Positions 32,519-42,353 of a DNA stretch of 64,000 bases are shown one piece after another. The translations under genes and the position numbers were made by a program. Each line of letters opens with the position of its first letter. The first letter of the stretch is position 1. The notes below the pieces were generated by a model. That model was not told the DNA's origin, did not search any database, and was given only the letters and a program-made list of their open reading frames with translations. Source of the DNA: Bacillota bacterium (GTDB lineage: Bacteria > Bacillota > Clostridia > Acetivibrionales > DSM-27016); contig JAEWDM010000034.1 of NCBI GenBank assembly GCA_023390115.1, positions 92,411 to 156,410 on the forward strand, written 5' to 3'.

Positions 32519-34270
32519 ATGTTTAAATTAAAGGAAGCTCTTATGCTTACCGATAAGGGATATTCGGATTTAAAAAAGGCGATTGCCGCGTGTACGCTCA
32601 CAAATCTTTCCATGATGCTGCCATTTGGAGTAACAATACAAATTTTTGCAGAGCTTTTAAGGCCCATTATGGGGCAGGAGATTTCATGGACGAGAATGTG
32701 GATATTTTTAGGCTGCGGCATTATAGCGGCAGCGGTAGTGTTTGCCGCAAGCAAAAATGATTATAAAAAGACCTATGTTACCTCATATATGGAGGCTGAG
32801 AGCTCGAGAATCAGCGTGGCCGAACGTATACGAAAGCTTCCCATGAGCTTTTTCAACTCAAAGGATTTATCGGAGCTGACCACAAATATAATGGCTGACT
32901 GCTCTACCACCGAGCATGTGCTGAGCCATATTATTCCCCAGTTGTTTGCAAACGGGATATCTGTTACGGTGATTTGCGCGATGCTTGCCATATTTGAGTG
33001 GAGGCTGGCGCTTGCCGTATTTTGCACCGTTCCCGTAGCTTTCTTTATAATACTGGGAAGTAAAAAAATTCAGAGGAAGTTAAGTGAAAGGCATGTGGAG
33101 GCCAAGCTTGAAGCGTCGGGCCAGGTGCAGGAGTACCTTGAGGGAATTAAGGTCATAAAGGCCTGCGGGCTTGACGGAAGCAAATTTTCAGCTCTGGATA
33201 ATGCCTTTCGCATGATGAAGAAAATGGCTATTAAAATGGAATTCGGCACCGGAATTTTTGTAACGGGAGCGCAAATGTTTCTTCAGGCAGGCGTGGGACT
33301 GACTGTTTTTATAGGTGCATACCTGCTGACGGGAGGCAAAATTGAGCTTATTCCCCTGCTTATGTTTTTTGTCATTGTTGTAAGAATTTACGGCCCGATT
33401 TTAGTTGAGCTGACTCTGCTGCCTGAGCTGCTTTACCACCGTACCTCTACAGAGAGGATGCGTACGCTTATGAATGCTCCCATTATGGAGGGCAGCTCGG
33501 AAAAGCCTGTTACCCGCTGGAACATAGAGCTTGACAATGTATCCTTCAGCTATAATGCAAAGAATGCACCTTCGGATACTGTTATTAAAAACCTGTCGGT
33601 TTCCATTCCTTCCGATGCTATTACGGCGCTGGTGGGGCCTTCTGGCTGTGGAAAGAGTACTATTTCAAGGCTTATAGCGCGGTTCTGGGATGTAAGCGCG
33701 GGTGCCGTTAAAATCGGAGGCGTTGATGTAAAAACTCTGGAGCCGGAGCATCTTATGAGCTATATGTCGTTTGTATTTCAGGATGTAGTGCTTTTTAACG
33801 ACACTATTTACAACAACATTCGCATAGGTAACATGGATGCAACAGAAGAGCAGGTAATGGAGGCCGCCAAAGCAGCCTGCTGTGATGAATTTGCAGGCGC
33901 TCTGCCGGACGGTTACCAGACAATGCTGGGGGAAAACGGAAGTACACTTTCGGGGGGAGAGCGGCAGAGGATTTCTATTGCCCGCGCGCTTTTGAAAAAT
34001 GCGCCCATTGTTTTGCTGGATGAAGCCACCGCGTCGCTGGACCCTGAAAATGAAGTGCTGATCCAGCAGGCTATTTCCAAGCTGATAGCAGGAAAGACGG
34101 TTATTGTTATTGCACATAGGCTGAGAACCGTTGTTGGAGCGGACAAAATTATAGTTCTAAATGACGGGCAGCTTGTTGAGGAGGGAACTCATGATGAGCT
34201 GATTCAAAACAAGGGCCTTTATGAGAGGCTTTACAGCATCCAGCAGGAGAGCCTTGGATGGAGCGTATAA
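32519..34270 (+). CDS. ABC transporter, fused permease-ATPase (second subunit, cassette 2)
   Basis: 583 residues, paralogue of 12933-14687. Walker A GPSGCGKST, signature LSGGERQR, Walker B and canonical D-loop LLDEATASLDPENE. Starts immediately after the partner's stop codon (TAAATG), so the pair is co-translated as a heterodimer. Both second subunits end in a similar WS(I)(S)V tail. Confidence 0.9.
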   Translation: MFKLKEALMLTDKGYSDLKKAIAACTLTNLSMMLPFGVTIQIFAELLRPIMGQEISWTRMWIFLGCGIIAAAVVFAASKNDYKKTYVTSYMEAESSRISVAERIRKLPMSFFNSKDLSELTTNIMADCSTTEHVLSHIIPQLFANGISVTVICAMLAIFEWRLALAVFCTVPVAFFIILGSKKIQRKLSERHVEAKLEASGQVQEYLEGIKVIKACGLDGSKFSALDNAFRMMKKMAIKMEFGTGIFVTGAQMFLQAGVGLTVFIGAYLLTGGKIELIPLLMFFVIVVRIYGPILVELTLLPELLYHRTSTERMRTLMNAPIMEGSSEKPVTRWNIELDNVSFSYNAKNAPSDTVIKNLSVSIPSDAITALVGPSGCGKSTISRLIARFWDVSAGAVKIGGVDVKTLEPEHLMSYMSFVFQDVVLFNDTIYNNIRIGNMDATEEQVMEAAKAACCDEFAGALPDGYQTMLGENGSTLSGGERQRISIARALLKNAPIVLLDEATASLDPENEVLIQQAISKLIAGKTVIVIAHRLRTVVGADKIIVLNDGQLVEEGTHDELIQNKGLYERLYSIQQESLGWSV

Positions 34271-34321
34271 GCCATAAAACAGGCTGCATATCCCTGTTGT
34301 ATTCCCAAAGGGTTATTAAAA

Positions 34322-34370
34322 TTTAACTATTTGTTAAATTGTTGAAGCAAAAACACTTATATTATATAAA
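34322..34370 (+). promoter_or_regulatory. Promoter with upstream palindrome before the sigma-like gene
   Basis: TTGAAG (34342-34347), 17-base spacer, TATAAA (34365-34370). Just upstream ATTTAAC-N5-GTTAAAT forms a dyad that may bind a regulator. Confidence 0.45.
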
Positions 34371-34421
34371 TATATAAATTTGCTTTAATCCGACATGTTT
34401 TATTTTAAGGGAGCATTGACT

Positions 34422-34703
34422 ATGGCAATTACCGGCAGGGACAGCTTTTTTATGGCTAAAAAAGGCAATATATCCGCTTTTGAAGAGCTCATTGGTGCAT
34501 ATGAAAGAAAAATCTTTAATATAGCCCTTGCAGTTGCAGGCAGCCGTGAAAGAGCAAGCGAATTGTCTCAGGAGGTTTTTGTAAGAGTTTATAAGTCTAT
34601 GGCAGGGCTTGAATCAGAGGGGCAGCTTCCTGCGCTGGTCTATAGGACAGCTAAAAGAGTTTGTGTTGATGAATGCGGTATTACTGATGCATATAAAAAA
34701 TAG
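34422..34703 (+). CDS. Truncated ECF sigma-like protein (region 2 only)
   Basis: 93 residues. The sequence FFMAKKGNISAFEELIGAYERKIFNIALAVAGSRERASELSQEVFVRVYK matches sigma-70 region 2 of ECF factors. The frame ends before region 4, which recognises the -35. A hairpin (AAATAGCCATT 34698-34708 with AATGGCTATTT 34744-34754) covers the stop. Either a decayed sigma gene or a region-2-only regulator. ATG at 34422 follows AAGGGAG. Confidence 0.65.
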   Translation: MAITGRDSFFMAKKGNISAFEELIGAYERKIFNIALAVAGSRERASELSQEVFVRVYKSMAGLESEGQLPALVYRTAKRVCVDECGITDAYKK

Positions 34704-34812
34704 CCATTTTCGTTTAATTATAGTACAATAGTCCTATAGGCGGAATGGCTATTTGTTATTTATAGACTTTATGTATCTGAATTTTATACACTGTAGCTGC
34801 ATGGAGGGTAGT

Positions 34813-35508
34813 ATGAATGAAATGGAAACAAAGGTTCTTGTGGTTGAGGATGAGGAATCGATAAGAAAGTTTATTACTATAAATCTTGAAAGATCGGGCT
34901 TTAAGGTTTTTCAAGCAGTATCCGGCGAGAAGGCCCTTGAAATGATAGATTGCTTTAAGCCTGACATAATGGTGCTTGACATAATGCTTCCGGGAATTGA
35001 CGGCTTTGAGGTATGCAGGAGGGTTAGGGCGGAAATGGCCGGCATAGTAATTATAATGCTGACAGCCAGAGGTCTTGATATGGATAAAATATCGGGACTT
35101 GAGCTGGGGGCGGACGACTATATGGTAAAGCCGTTTAATCCTCTGGAGCTTGTTGCCAGGATAAAGACAATTATGAGGCGTATATCTGTAAATAAACAGC
35201 CTCAGGAAACGATTTGCTTTAAGAACCTGCTGCTTGATTTGAAATCCCAGAAATTCTTTAAAAATTCCCTGGAGGTTGAACTTACTCCGACCGAATTTTC
35301 CATACTGAAAATATTTATGAAAAATACAGGTAAGGCACTCAGCAGAAATGAATTGTTAAACTCGGTGTGGGGAAAAAATTACTTTGGAGACTTAAAAACA
35401 GTAGATGTTTACATAAGACGTATAAGGGAAAAAATTGAGGACAATCCGTCCGAGCCGTATTTTATTGAGACGGTGTGGGGATATGGATACAGATGGCAAG
35501 AGGGATAA
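34813..35508 (+). CDS. OmpR/PhoB-family response regulator
   Basis: 231 residues. Receiver domain with acidic pocket VVEDEES and phospho-Asp in IMVLDIMLPGIDGFEV, conserved Lys in DDYMVKPFNP, then a winged-helix DNA-binding domain (ELTPTEFSILKIFMKN ... VDVYIRRIREKIEDNP). ATG at 34813 follows GGAGGG. Paired with the downstream kinase, one base apart. Confidence 0.95.
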   Translation: MNEMETKVLVVEDEESIRKFITINLERSGFKVFQAVSGEKALEMIDCFKPDIMVLDIMLPGIDGFEVCRRVRAEMAGIVIIMLTARGLDMDKISGLELGADDYMVKPFNPLELVARIKTIMRRISVNKQPQETICFKNLLLDLKSQKFFKNSLEVELTPTEFSILKIFMKNTGKALSRNELLNSVWGKNYFGDLKTVDVYIRRIREKIEDNPSEPYFIETVWGYGYRWQEG

Positions 35509-35509
35509 T

Positions 35510-36892
35510 ATGGATAGTATTAAAAAGCGGTTGGTGTTGTATTTTATATTTATTGTAGTATTTACGGTAATTATTCTTGAGGTGCTGATTGCGAATATAG
35601 TAAGGCAAAATTATTACAAAAACCTCGAAGACAGCCTCTCCAACCAGATTAGGGTATCCTGCGACCTCTATTTGAGGTACTTTTCAGACTCAACTCTATA
35701 TGACAACGTTATGAATAATGTGGATACCTTCTGGAGACAGGTGCCTGCCCAGGTACAGATAATTGATATGGAGGGCAAGGTAATTATGGACTCTATAGGC
35801 GTTATTCCGGCGGAGGGCACCGATATGCCCGATGTTGCGCAGGCCCTTAAGGGAGAAAAGGGCAAGTGGATGGGAGGCGTAAATTACGACAGCTCCCAGG
35901 TTATGGCGGTAGCATACCCTTTGAGATCTCAGGAGCGTATTGTAGGGGCATTAAGGTTTATAAGCTCTCTCAGCAAGGTTAATGAGGACATAAAAAAGGT
36001 AGAGAGGGTATTCCTTCTTATAGGAGGTATTGTAATAGTACTTTCCAGCCTCCTTAGCGTAATACTTTCAAACAGCATTGTAAATCCCCTTAAGGAGGTT
36101 ACCGAGGCGGCGGAAAAAATGGCTTCGGGAAACTTTAAGGTACAGAGCCGAAAGAGATACGATGATGAGGTGGGAAAGCTGTCTGACACTCTTAATTATA
36201 TGGCTGAGGAAATAATGAAAAAGGATCAGCTTAAAAATGATTTTATATCCTCCGTGTCTCATGAGCTGAGAACCCCCCTTACGTCTATAAAGGGATGGGC
36301 TGTTACGCTCAAGGAAGGGAATGCCTATGAGGAGGAAATGCTGCGGGATGGTCTGGAGATAATCGAAAAGGAGGCTGACAGGCTTACCTCTATGGTTGAG
36401 GAGCTGCTGGATTTCTCCAGATTTGTAAGCGGGAAGATTACTATAAAAAAGGAATATGTAGATGTAGGGCAGGTTATGGAGCATATAAGAAAACAGCTTA
36501 AGCCAAGATCGGAACGGGACAATATCAGCCTTCAGGTGGTATACCCGGATGACCTTCCATTTATGATGAGTGATGAAAACAGGCTTAAGCAGGTTTTTAT
36601 AAACATACTTGACAATTCGTTTAAATTTACGCCCTCAGGCGGAAGCATATTGTTTAAAGCCGGTTGTACGGGTAAATACATTGAATTTTTTATAAAGGAT
36701 TCGGGCTGCGGAATACCGAGCGAGGAGCTTCCTAAGGTGAAGGATAAGTTTTATAAGGGAAGGAACAGCAAGTCAAGAAACGGAATAGGGCTTTCGGTAT
36801 GTGATGAGATAATAAAGCTTATGAACGGTACCTTTGAGATAAAAAGTGAAGTGGATAAGGGTACCGAAACGTTTATACAATTGCCTGTTTAG
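35510..36892 (+). CDS. Sensor histidine kinase, membrane-bound
   Basis: 460 residues. TM1 near 9-29, extracellular domain of about 130 residues, TM2 near 165-187, HAMP (NPLKEVTEAAEKMASGNF), PAS absent, H-box SSVSHELRTPLTSIKGW, N-box INILDNSFKFTPSGG and G-boxes DSGCGIPSEEL and GIGLSVCDEI. Cognate partner of the preceding regulator. The signal is unknown; the lipoprotein that follows may be its accessory or target. Confidence 0.95.
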   Translation: MDSIKKRLVLYFIFIVVFTVIILEVLIANIVRQNYYKNLEDSLSNQIRVSCDLYLRYFSDSTLYDNVMNNVDTFWRQVPAQVQIIDMEGKVIMDSIGVIPAEGTDMPDVAQALKGEKGKWMGGVNYDSSQVMAVAYPLRSQERIVGALRFISSLSKVNEDIKKVERVFLLIGGIVIVLSSLLSVILSNSIVNPLKEVTEAAEKMASGNFKVQSRKRYDDEVGKLSDTLNYMAEEIMKKDQLKNDFISSVSHELRTPLTSIKGWAVTLKEGNAYEEEMLRDGLEIIEKEADRLTSMVEELLDFSRFVSGKITIKKEYVDVGQVMEHIRKQLKPRSERDNISLQVVYPDDLPFMMSDENRLKQVFINILDNSFKFTPSGGSILFKAGCTGKYIEFFIKDSGCGIPSEELPKVKDKFYKGRNSKSRNGIGLSVCDEIIKLMNGTFEIKSEVDKGTETFIQLPV

Positions 36893-36908
36893 AAAAGGAG
36901 GATTGCAG

Positions 36909-38462
36909 ATGGGTAAATATGCCGTTAAAACAGTTTGCTTGATATGCTGTGCCCTCTTTATGCTTATGAATATATCAGGGTGTGCCGAGACACCTATTGA
37001 TGCGACGGGAAAGCTTGCCCCGCCTCAGAACAATCTTGTTCCTTTGGAGGGCAGATGGGTAATTATGAACCATATAACCGAAGGTTCCGCCGATATGCAG
37101 AAGCATTCAGAGGAGCAGTGGGAGGGGAGGATAATGGAATTTACAAAGGATACTCTTGCACTGGATGGCTTAAGGTGGGACAGCGTAAGCTATAAAATAA
37201 AGGTGGTAAACACAGAGGAATATTTCCTGTATAAATATAAGGGGCCCATTGAAAGCATGGGCATTACAGACAAGGATATTCATGTAATAACCGCTTCCTC
37301 TACAGACAAATTCCTGTATGAATTTATAAAAATCGACGATGATGAGTTTATTTTAAATATGGATAATGAATTTTTCCGTCTTGAGAAAATTATGGATAAG
37401 CTGGAAGAGCTGCCGCAGCAAAGGGCTCAGGACACGGATGAAAGGAATTCGTCTGTTTTAATTGAGCAAAGGCAGACATCTGCTTCCGGTCTGCTTTTAG
37501 GCATACGCGTTGCTGAGCCCGGCAGCAATTCAACAGATGCTGCGGTTCCGCCCAAATATAGCTACAGCACTCTGTGGATCTCTTCGGTTTATGAAAAGCC
37601 GGGCCCCATACTTAGGGCGGACGGAATTTTTCTTCCAAGGAAAAGCGGTTTTTGGAGAGTACAGGTAAAGGAAAATAAAAGTGATGACGGAAAGCAGGTT
37701 GAGGATTTCATCGAGGCCTACAGCATATCAAAAAAGGATGAGGAAGCCGCTTACGAAAGCTCTGAGGACTTTTCCTTCTGGAATTATAAGGAGGGAACTT
37801 TGAGAAAGTCTATATTATATGTCGGAAATGATTATATATCTATAAAAAAGATAGGGTCCGGAAAGTACAGGGAAGGTGAAAAAGGCTGGGAGCAGAATAA
37901 GCTTGTTGTACTGCCTGTCGACAATATATCAAACCGGGAGGGAATAAAAATATCGGATGTAATGGGGCCGGAGGGAAGCATGATTGTTGAACGTGCAATC
38001 GATACTCTGACTGAAGGCTATATTCCCGGCGGGCTGGATCGGTGGACACACGAGCAGAGCTTTGCTCTTTTCAGAAAAACGGGCCACTGGTTTGTCAAGG
38101 GAAGGATAGACATAGAGGAGGGGGACTCCAGCCGGTATTTTGACTACAACATAAACCTCATTCCTCCGCAGGAGCTTGTAGCGTATGACATATTGCACCT
38201 CTCATGGACAGAGATAAAGGATAAAATTCCCGAAGCTCTGGACGCGTTCACCTCTCCTAATAATGATATTGCCGTTATTGTAACAAAGAATTCGATAATG
38301 TTATATAAAATAGATTCGGGAAGCCTTTCCGAGGGTCCATTAAAGAAGGTAGGGCTGGAAACGGGAGCTTCTGTGGTTATGGCTGAATGGTCAACCGGAA
38401 GCTATGTGGCAAAGTGGGAGAAAATCTTTATAAGGGAAAATGATGTAAAGGAAATGAAGTGA
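36909..38462 (+). CDS. Lipoprotein of unknown function
   Basis: 517 residues. Lipoprotein signal peptide with lipobox near residue 25 (LMNISGC), so it is anchored outside the membrane. The rest is hydrophilic with several W-rich and beta-like stretches, and no known domain is recognised. It starts 16 bases after the histidine kinase with a strong AAAAGGAGG site, so it is in the two-component operon and may sense or respond to envelope stress. Confidence 0.75.
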   Translation: MGKYAVKTVCLICCALFMLMNISGCAETPIDATGKLAPPQNNLVPLEGRWVIMNHITEGSADMQKHSEEQWEGRIMEFTKDTLALDGLRWDSVSYKIKVVNTEEYFLYKYKGPIESMGITDKDIHVITASSTDKFLYEFIKIDDDEFILNMDNEFFRLEKIMDKLEELPQQRAQDTDERNSSVLIEQRQTSASGLLLGIRVAEPGSNSTDAAVPPKYSYSTLWISSVYEKPGPILRADGIFLPRKSGFWRVQVKENKSDDGKQVEDFIEAYSISKKDEEAAYESSEDFSFWNYKEGTLRKSILYVGNDYISIKKIGSGKYREGEKGWEQNKLVVLPVDNISNREGIKISDVMGPEGSMIVERAIDTLTEGYIPGGLDRWTHEQSFALFRKTGHWFVKGRIDIEEGDSSRYFDYNINLIPPQELVAYDILHLSWTEIKDKIPEALDAFTSPNNDIAVIVTKNSIMLYKIDSGSLSEGPLKKVGLETGASVVMAEWSTGSYVAKWEKIFIRENDVKEMK

Positions 38463-38471
38463 AAATAGACC

Positions 38472-39062
38472 TTAAAAACCTGCCATGCTCTTAAGCTTTA
38501 TTGATATCGCTTCAAGATGGCTTAAATCTATTCCTATTCCCCATGCGTATACTGAGGACACAATAATATTAAGTATCACGCATAAGGACAATATGGGGAG
38601 CATAAAGGATTTAAAGGATAAGGGGACGGATGAGACCACAAGTCTTATGAAGGGATGGATGAAATAGAGTGCAATTACCGACATAAGCCCCCATGTTATC
38701 GATGCGCGCAAGCAGATGAAGCCGTGAACGTTAAAAAGCTCATGGCTGTAATCCCACAGTACAATGTTAAAGAGCAGCCTCATCAGCATTCCTGCTATGT
38801 ACTCAAGCAGTGTAGCTATAACGGATGCACCTGTAAATACTAAAAACATATTGTGCTTAAAGTGCTTTAAAAGCTTTATAAGAAATACCGCTCCAAAGCC
38901 GTAAATACAGCAGAAAGGCCCAATGAGGAAGCCTCTGCTTACAAAATGCCCTTTGCTCAGGGAAAGGTAGACAGTCTCAATACACCAGCCTATAAAAGAA
39001 TATATGATAAAATAAAGCAGAAAATTTGTACGCCTTAGGTAAGATAGTGAATTATTGTTCAC
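38472..39062 (-). CDS. Putative CmpB-type membrane protein (ABC_trans_CmpB family)
   Basis: 196 residues with five to six hydrophobic helices. FIIYSFIGWCIETVYLSLSK and RGFLIGPFCCIYGFG are characteristic of the family named putative ABC-transporter type IV, whose transport role is not established. The GTG at 39062 follows GGAGG by 6 bases. Convergent with the lipoprotein gene. Confidence 0.8.
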   Translation of the reverse strand: MNNNSLSYLRRTNFLLYFIIYSFIGWCIETVYLSLSKGHFVSRGFLIGPFCCIYGFGAVFLIKLLKHFKHNMFLVFTGASVIATLLEYIAGMLMRLLFNIVLWDYSHELFNVHGFICLRASITWGLMSVIALYFIHPFIRLVVSSVPLSFKSFMLPILSLCVILNIIVSSVYAWGIGIDLSHLEAISIKLKSMAGF

Positions 39063-39163
39063 ATATGCCTCCGCCGGTGCCGAACACACATTGCGTTCAA
39101 CGGGATTCTCCTACCATTATGCTATGAATAATCCTGCGGCTCTGTTACTTTCCAGCAAGGGAC

Positions 39164-39190
39164 AAATAGCGGGGATGCTCCCCGCTATTT
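39164..39190 (-). terminator. 12-base perfect hairpin at the end of the DUF255 gene
   Basis: AAATAGCGGGGA (39164-39175) pairs with TCCCCGCTATTT (39179-39190). It overlaps the stop codon. Strong stem but no long T-run afterwards. Confidence 0.6.
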
Positions 39191-41225
39191 ACTGCAGCAT
39201 TGTTTCCATAAGCTGTCCTGCGTCTGTAGTAGGTGTGCCGCATGAAAAGTTTTCGCATACATATGCCGTTGCCTTGCCGTCAACTGCTCTATAATTATCA
39301 ATAAAGGGTATAACCGATTTCAGGCTCTCGCTGCCTCCCAGAGTGTGAAGCATTGAAACGGTAAACGGTCTGAACTGTCCCTGTATTACCTCAAGCATTT
39401 TACCTGCACCGAAGTCCTTCTCACCTGCGACAAGAATGACCTCCCTTGCCGCAGAGTTGGCAAAAAGAAAGGCGGACAGAAAGAAGGAATGGCCTGCGGG
39501 ACTGCTTGAAATGCTTTGCCCGAAAGCCTTAAATTGCTGTAAGGCTCTGTCCTCCAGATCGTGCCTGCCTGAAAGCCTTGCGAGCCGCAGAAAGCTCAGT
39601 GCAGCCACCGAATTGCCGGAGGGTGCCGCTCCGTCATAGCTTTCCCTGGGTCTTGCAATAAGCTGTTCGCCGTCGCTTCCATACAGAAAGAGGCCGCCGT
39701 TTTCATTATCCCAGAACAGCCTGATAAGGTCATCACTTAAGCTTAGAGCCTTTTCAAGGTAATATGGCTCATAGGTTGTCTGGTAAAGCTCAATAAGGCC
39801 CCATATAAGGAAGGAATAGTCCTCTGCATAGCCGGGATAAGCCGACTCGCCGTCTCTGTATCTTGCAAGAAGCCGTCCGTCCGGTCTCACCAGCTTGTCA
39901 AAAATAAATCCGGCAGCCCTTTCCGCGGCGGCAGTATACCTCTGATTCTTCAGGATTCGTCCTCCCATTGACATGGCGGCTATCATAAGGCCATTCCATG
40001 AAGTGAGGATTTTATCGTCCTTGTGCGGGTGTATACGTGCTTCCCTGTGTTCAAACAGCTTTTGCCGGCATTCTTCCATAAGCTGCTTGTCATTTTCGGA
40101 CACCGGGCCGTTTATAAGGTTCGGTATATTAAGACCCTCAAAATTGCCTTTCGGGGTAATGTCATAATAGCTGCAATATTTATGGCCGTTTTCTTTGCCA
40201 AGCACCTTTATTACTTCCTCCTGCGACCACACATAAAATTTGCCCTCCTGACCTTCCGAATCGGCATCCTCGGCCGAATAGAACCCTCCTTCGGGAGAAG
40301 TCATATCCCTCAGCACATAGGTAAATATCTGCCTTGCCGTAGCCGCATAATTTTCATTTTTTAACGCCTGGTAGGCCTCCATATAGGCTATTGATAAAAG
40401 GGCATTGTCATAGAGCATTTTCTCAAAATGAGGCACCAGCCATCTTCTGTCGGTGGAATACCTGCTGAAGCCGAAGCCTATGTGGTCGTATATGCCTCCG
40501 GCGCTCATTGAGTCCAGAGTTTTTGCAACCATTTCGGCAGCTTTCGGCTCTTTTGAAGCATACCAGAAGCGCAGCAAAAAATAGAGATTATGGGGTGAGG
40601 GGAATTTGGGTGCGGCTCCAAAGCCCCCGTAGGTACTGTCGAAGTGGGAGGTAAGTGCGGAGAATGCCTCGGAGGGGATTTCCTCTGGAACTTCATAGTG
40701 TGATAACGTAATATTCTCCTTAATTGCATTTACTATTTCACTTCCCGAATCAACAAGTGAGCTTCTTTGATTTTTCCATGCATTAGTTATTCTCTCCAAT
40801 ATGGACATGAGCCCGGGAATACCCATGCGGTCATTTTTAGGGAAATAGGTTCCGGCATAGAAGGGCTTTTTATCCGCGGTCATAAATATTGTCATAGGCC
40901 ATCCGCCGCTTCCGGTCAGGGCCTGGCATACCGTCATATAAATGTGGTCTATATCGGGACGCTCCTCCCGGTCCACCTTTATTGCTATAAAATCCCTGTT
41001 AAGCATCCTTGCAACCTCCGGATCCTCAAAGGATTCTCTTTCCATTACATGGCACCAATGGCAGGTGGAATAGCCGATGCTTAAAAATACCGGCTTGTCC
41101 TCACCGGCGGCTCTCCCAAAGGCTTCCGGGCCCCAGGGATACCAGTCGACTGGGTTGTGTGCGTGCTGCAGCAGGTAGGGGGATTTTTCGTTAATCAATT
41201 TATTTGTATATTTATGCTCTGGCAT
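39189..41225 (-). CDS. DUF255 thioredoxin-domain protein (YyaL/SSP411-like)
   Basis: 678 residues. N-terminal thioredoxin-fold domain with NPVDWYPWG and redox motif CHWCHVM (about 53-59), then a large alpha/alpha-toroid domain of the six-hairpin glycosidase type. Members are widespread and lack a settled function; YyaL has been viewed as a redox or N-acylglucosamine-epimerase-like protein. Full length. Monocistronic. Confidence 0.9.
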   Translation of the reverse strand: MPEHKYTNKLINEKSPYLLQHAHNPVDWYPWGPEAFGRAAGEDKPVFLSIGYSTCHWCHVMERESFEDPEVARMLNRDFIAIKVDREERPDIDHIYMTVCQALTGSGGWPMTIFMTADKKPFYAGTYFPKNDRMGIPGLMSILERITNAWKNQRSSLVDSGSEIVNAIKENITLSHYEVPEEIPSEAFSALTSHFDSTYGGFGAAPKFPSPHNLYFLLRFWYASKEPKAAEMVAKTLDSMSAGGIYDHIGFGFSRYSTDRRWLVPHFEKMLYDNALLSIAYMEAYQALKNENYAATARQIFTYVLRDMTSPEGGFYSAEDADSEGQEGKFYVWSQEEVIKVLGKENGHKYCSYYDITPKGNFEGLNIPNLINGPVSENDKQLMEECRQKLFEHREARIHPHKDDKILTSWNGLMIAAMSMGGRILKNQRYTAAAERAAGFIFDKLVRPDGRLLARYRDGESAYPGYAEDYSFLIWGLIELYQTTYEPYYLEKALSLSDDLIRLFWDNENGGLFLYGSDGEQLIARPRESYDGAAPSGNSVAALSFLRLARLSGRHDLEDRALQQFKAFGQSISSSPAGHSFFLSAFLFANSAAREVILVAGEKDFGAGKMLEVIQGQFRPFTVSMLHTLGGSESLKSVIPFIDNYRAVDGKATAYVCENFSCGTPTTDAGQLMETMLQ

Positions 41226-41297
41226 GATTTTTCACTCCTTAAAAGTTATTCACTTTATTATTACCCCAATTTTGAATATTAAATTTATCAGAAAAAA

Positions 41298-41337
41298 ACG
41301 CCCCTTAAATAATTTGCATTATTGGCAGGAGCGTCCT
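41298..41337. repeat. GGGGACGCTCC-family repeat, medium form (decayed)
   Basis: Left arm remnant ACGCCCCTTA, core AATAATTTGCATTATT, right arm AGGAGCGTCC. The core is identical to that of the 47453-47500 element. Confidence 0.7.
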
Positions 41338-41486
41338 ATTTTATATCTTTTAAAACAAATTTAATTGGTGACAATGACCACTTCAGTCTGTAATAATTAT
41401 AGAGGTCTAAAATCTATGAAAGTTAGAATAATAAGGGCTGTCAAAAATTTGGTAGGAAAAGTTGATTACATGATAAATGATATTTT

Positions 41487-41861
41487 TTAACTGTGTTCTA
41501 TTATCCAGCTTAACAGAGCTTTATCGCTTATTGTTCCATCGGCAAGATCAAGGCCCAGTGTAATGAGCTCTTCGTCAGTACAAAATATTTCGACCCCATT
41601 CATTTCAAGAAAGACCATCATTACTAAAATGCCAATCCTCTTGTTTCCGTCAATGAAAGGGTGGTTATTTACAAGTGAGAATCCCAGTCTTGCTGCTTTA
41701 GCTTGAACAGTCCTATAAATATCCTCCCCGTCAAAGCTTTGAAACGGTGCATTTAAAGCAGAGTCCAATAAGCCATCATCTCTCACTCCGTTAATACCGC
41801 CTGTCTGTTTAATAAGAAAACTATGCATTTGTAATACCTGTGTGTGAGTCAACCTTTTCAT
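41487..41861 (-). CDS. Doc-like Fic-fold toxin
   Basis: 124 residues, death-on-curing type. The Fic motif HPFIDGNKR is at about 67-75 with the His and Lys/Arg in place, after GGINGVRDDGLLDSAL. Doc enzymes phosphorylate EF-Tu; family members otherwise AMPylate targets. Its start overlaps the upstream antitoxin stop by four bases (ATGA), as expected of a toxin-antitoxin pair. Confidence 0.88.
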   Translation of the reverse strand: MKRLTHTQVLQMHSFLIKQTGGINGVRDDGLLDSALNAPFQSFDGEDIYRTVQAKAARLGFSLVNNHPFIDGNKRIGILVMMVFLEMNGVEIFCTDEELITLGLDLADGTISDKALLSWIIEHS

Positions 41862-42100
41862 TTGGCCAATTCCTTGAAAGCTCTTATATGCTTGTATAGG
41901 ATTCGGTTAGCAATAGTGTTTACCTCTTCGTCCCCGATGCCTTCTTCCTTTTCCAGTTGACTGAAATCTATGAGAACATAACGGGGTACATTATTTTTTA
42001 AAATTATTGCAGCGCCATTTTCATCTACTAATCTGGCAACCTTAGAGAAGTTCTGGTTAGCTTCAGAAATAGATACTAAATTTTTAGTATTTATTTGCAT
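41858..42100 (-). CDS. Phd/YefM-like antitoxin
   Basis: 80 residues. The N-terminal MQINTKNLVSISEANQNFSKVARLVDENG is a Phd/YefM DNA-binding fold and the acidic C-terminal half would bind and block Doc. The ATG at 42100 follows AAAGGTGGG. Likely autoregulates the pair. Confidence 0.85.
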   Translation of the reverse strand: MQINTKNLVSISEANQNFSKVARLVDENGAAIILKNNVPRYVLIDFSQLEKEEGIGDEEVNTIANRILYKHIRAFKELAK

Positions 42101-42231
42101 CAAAATCCCACCTTTCCTATATATTTATATTATACAAAGGATTTAGGATTAATTCAACCTAAACCAAATTATTTTTGCTTATTAGTGGCATGTTTGGCTG
42201 AAGTAGCATCAATGGCAGGTGAAACAAAAAA

Positions 42232-42245
42232 GGGGGACGCTCCTT
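42232..42245. repeat. GGGGACGCTCC-family repeat, single left arm
   Basis: GGGGGACGCTCCTT with no partner arm nearby. The gap 42101-42353 otherwise shows only AT-rich promoter-like DNA. Confidence 0.6.
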
Positions 42246-42353
42246 AAATACCGGTTTTTATTTTTAAGATGACACTTTATCCAAGGAATGGTATTATAAA
42301 TCAGAGAGATAAATTTTGCATTCACTGCATTTATATAAGAAGGAGTGTAAGCA

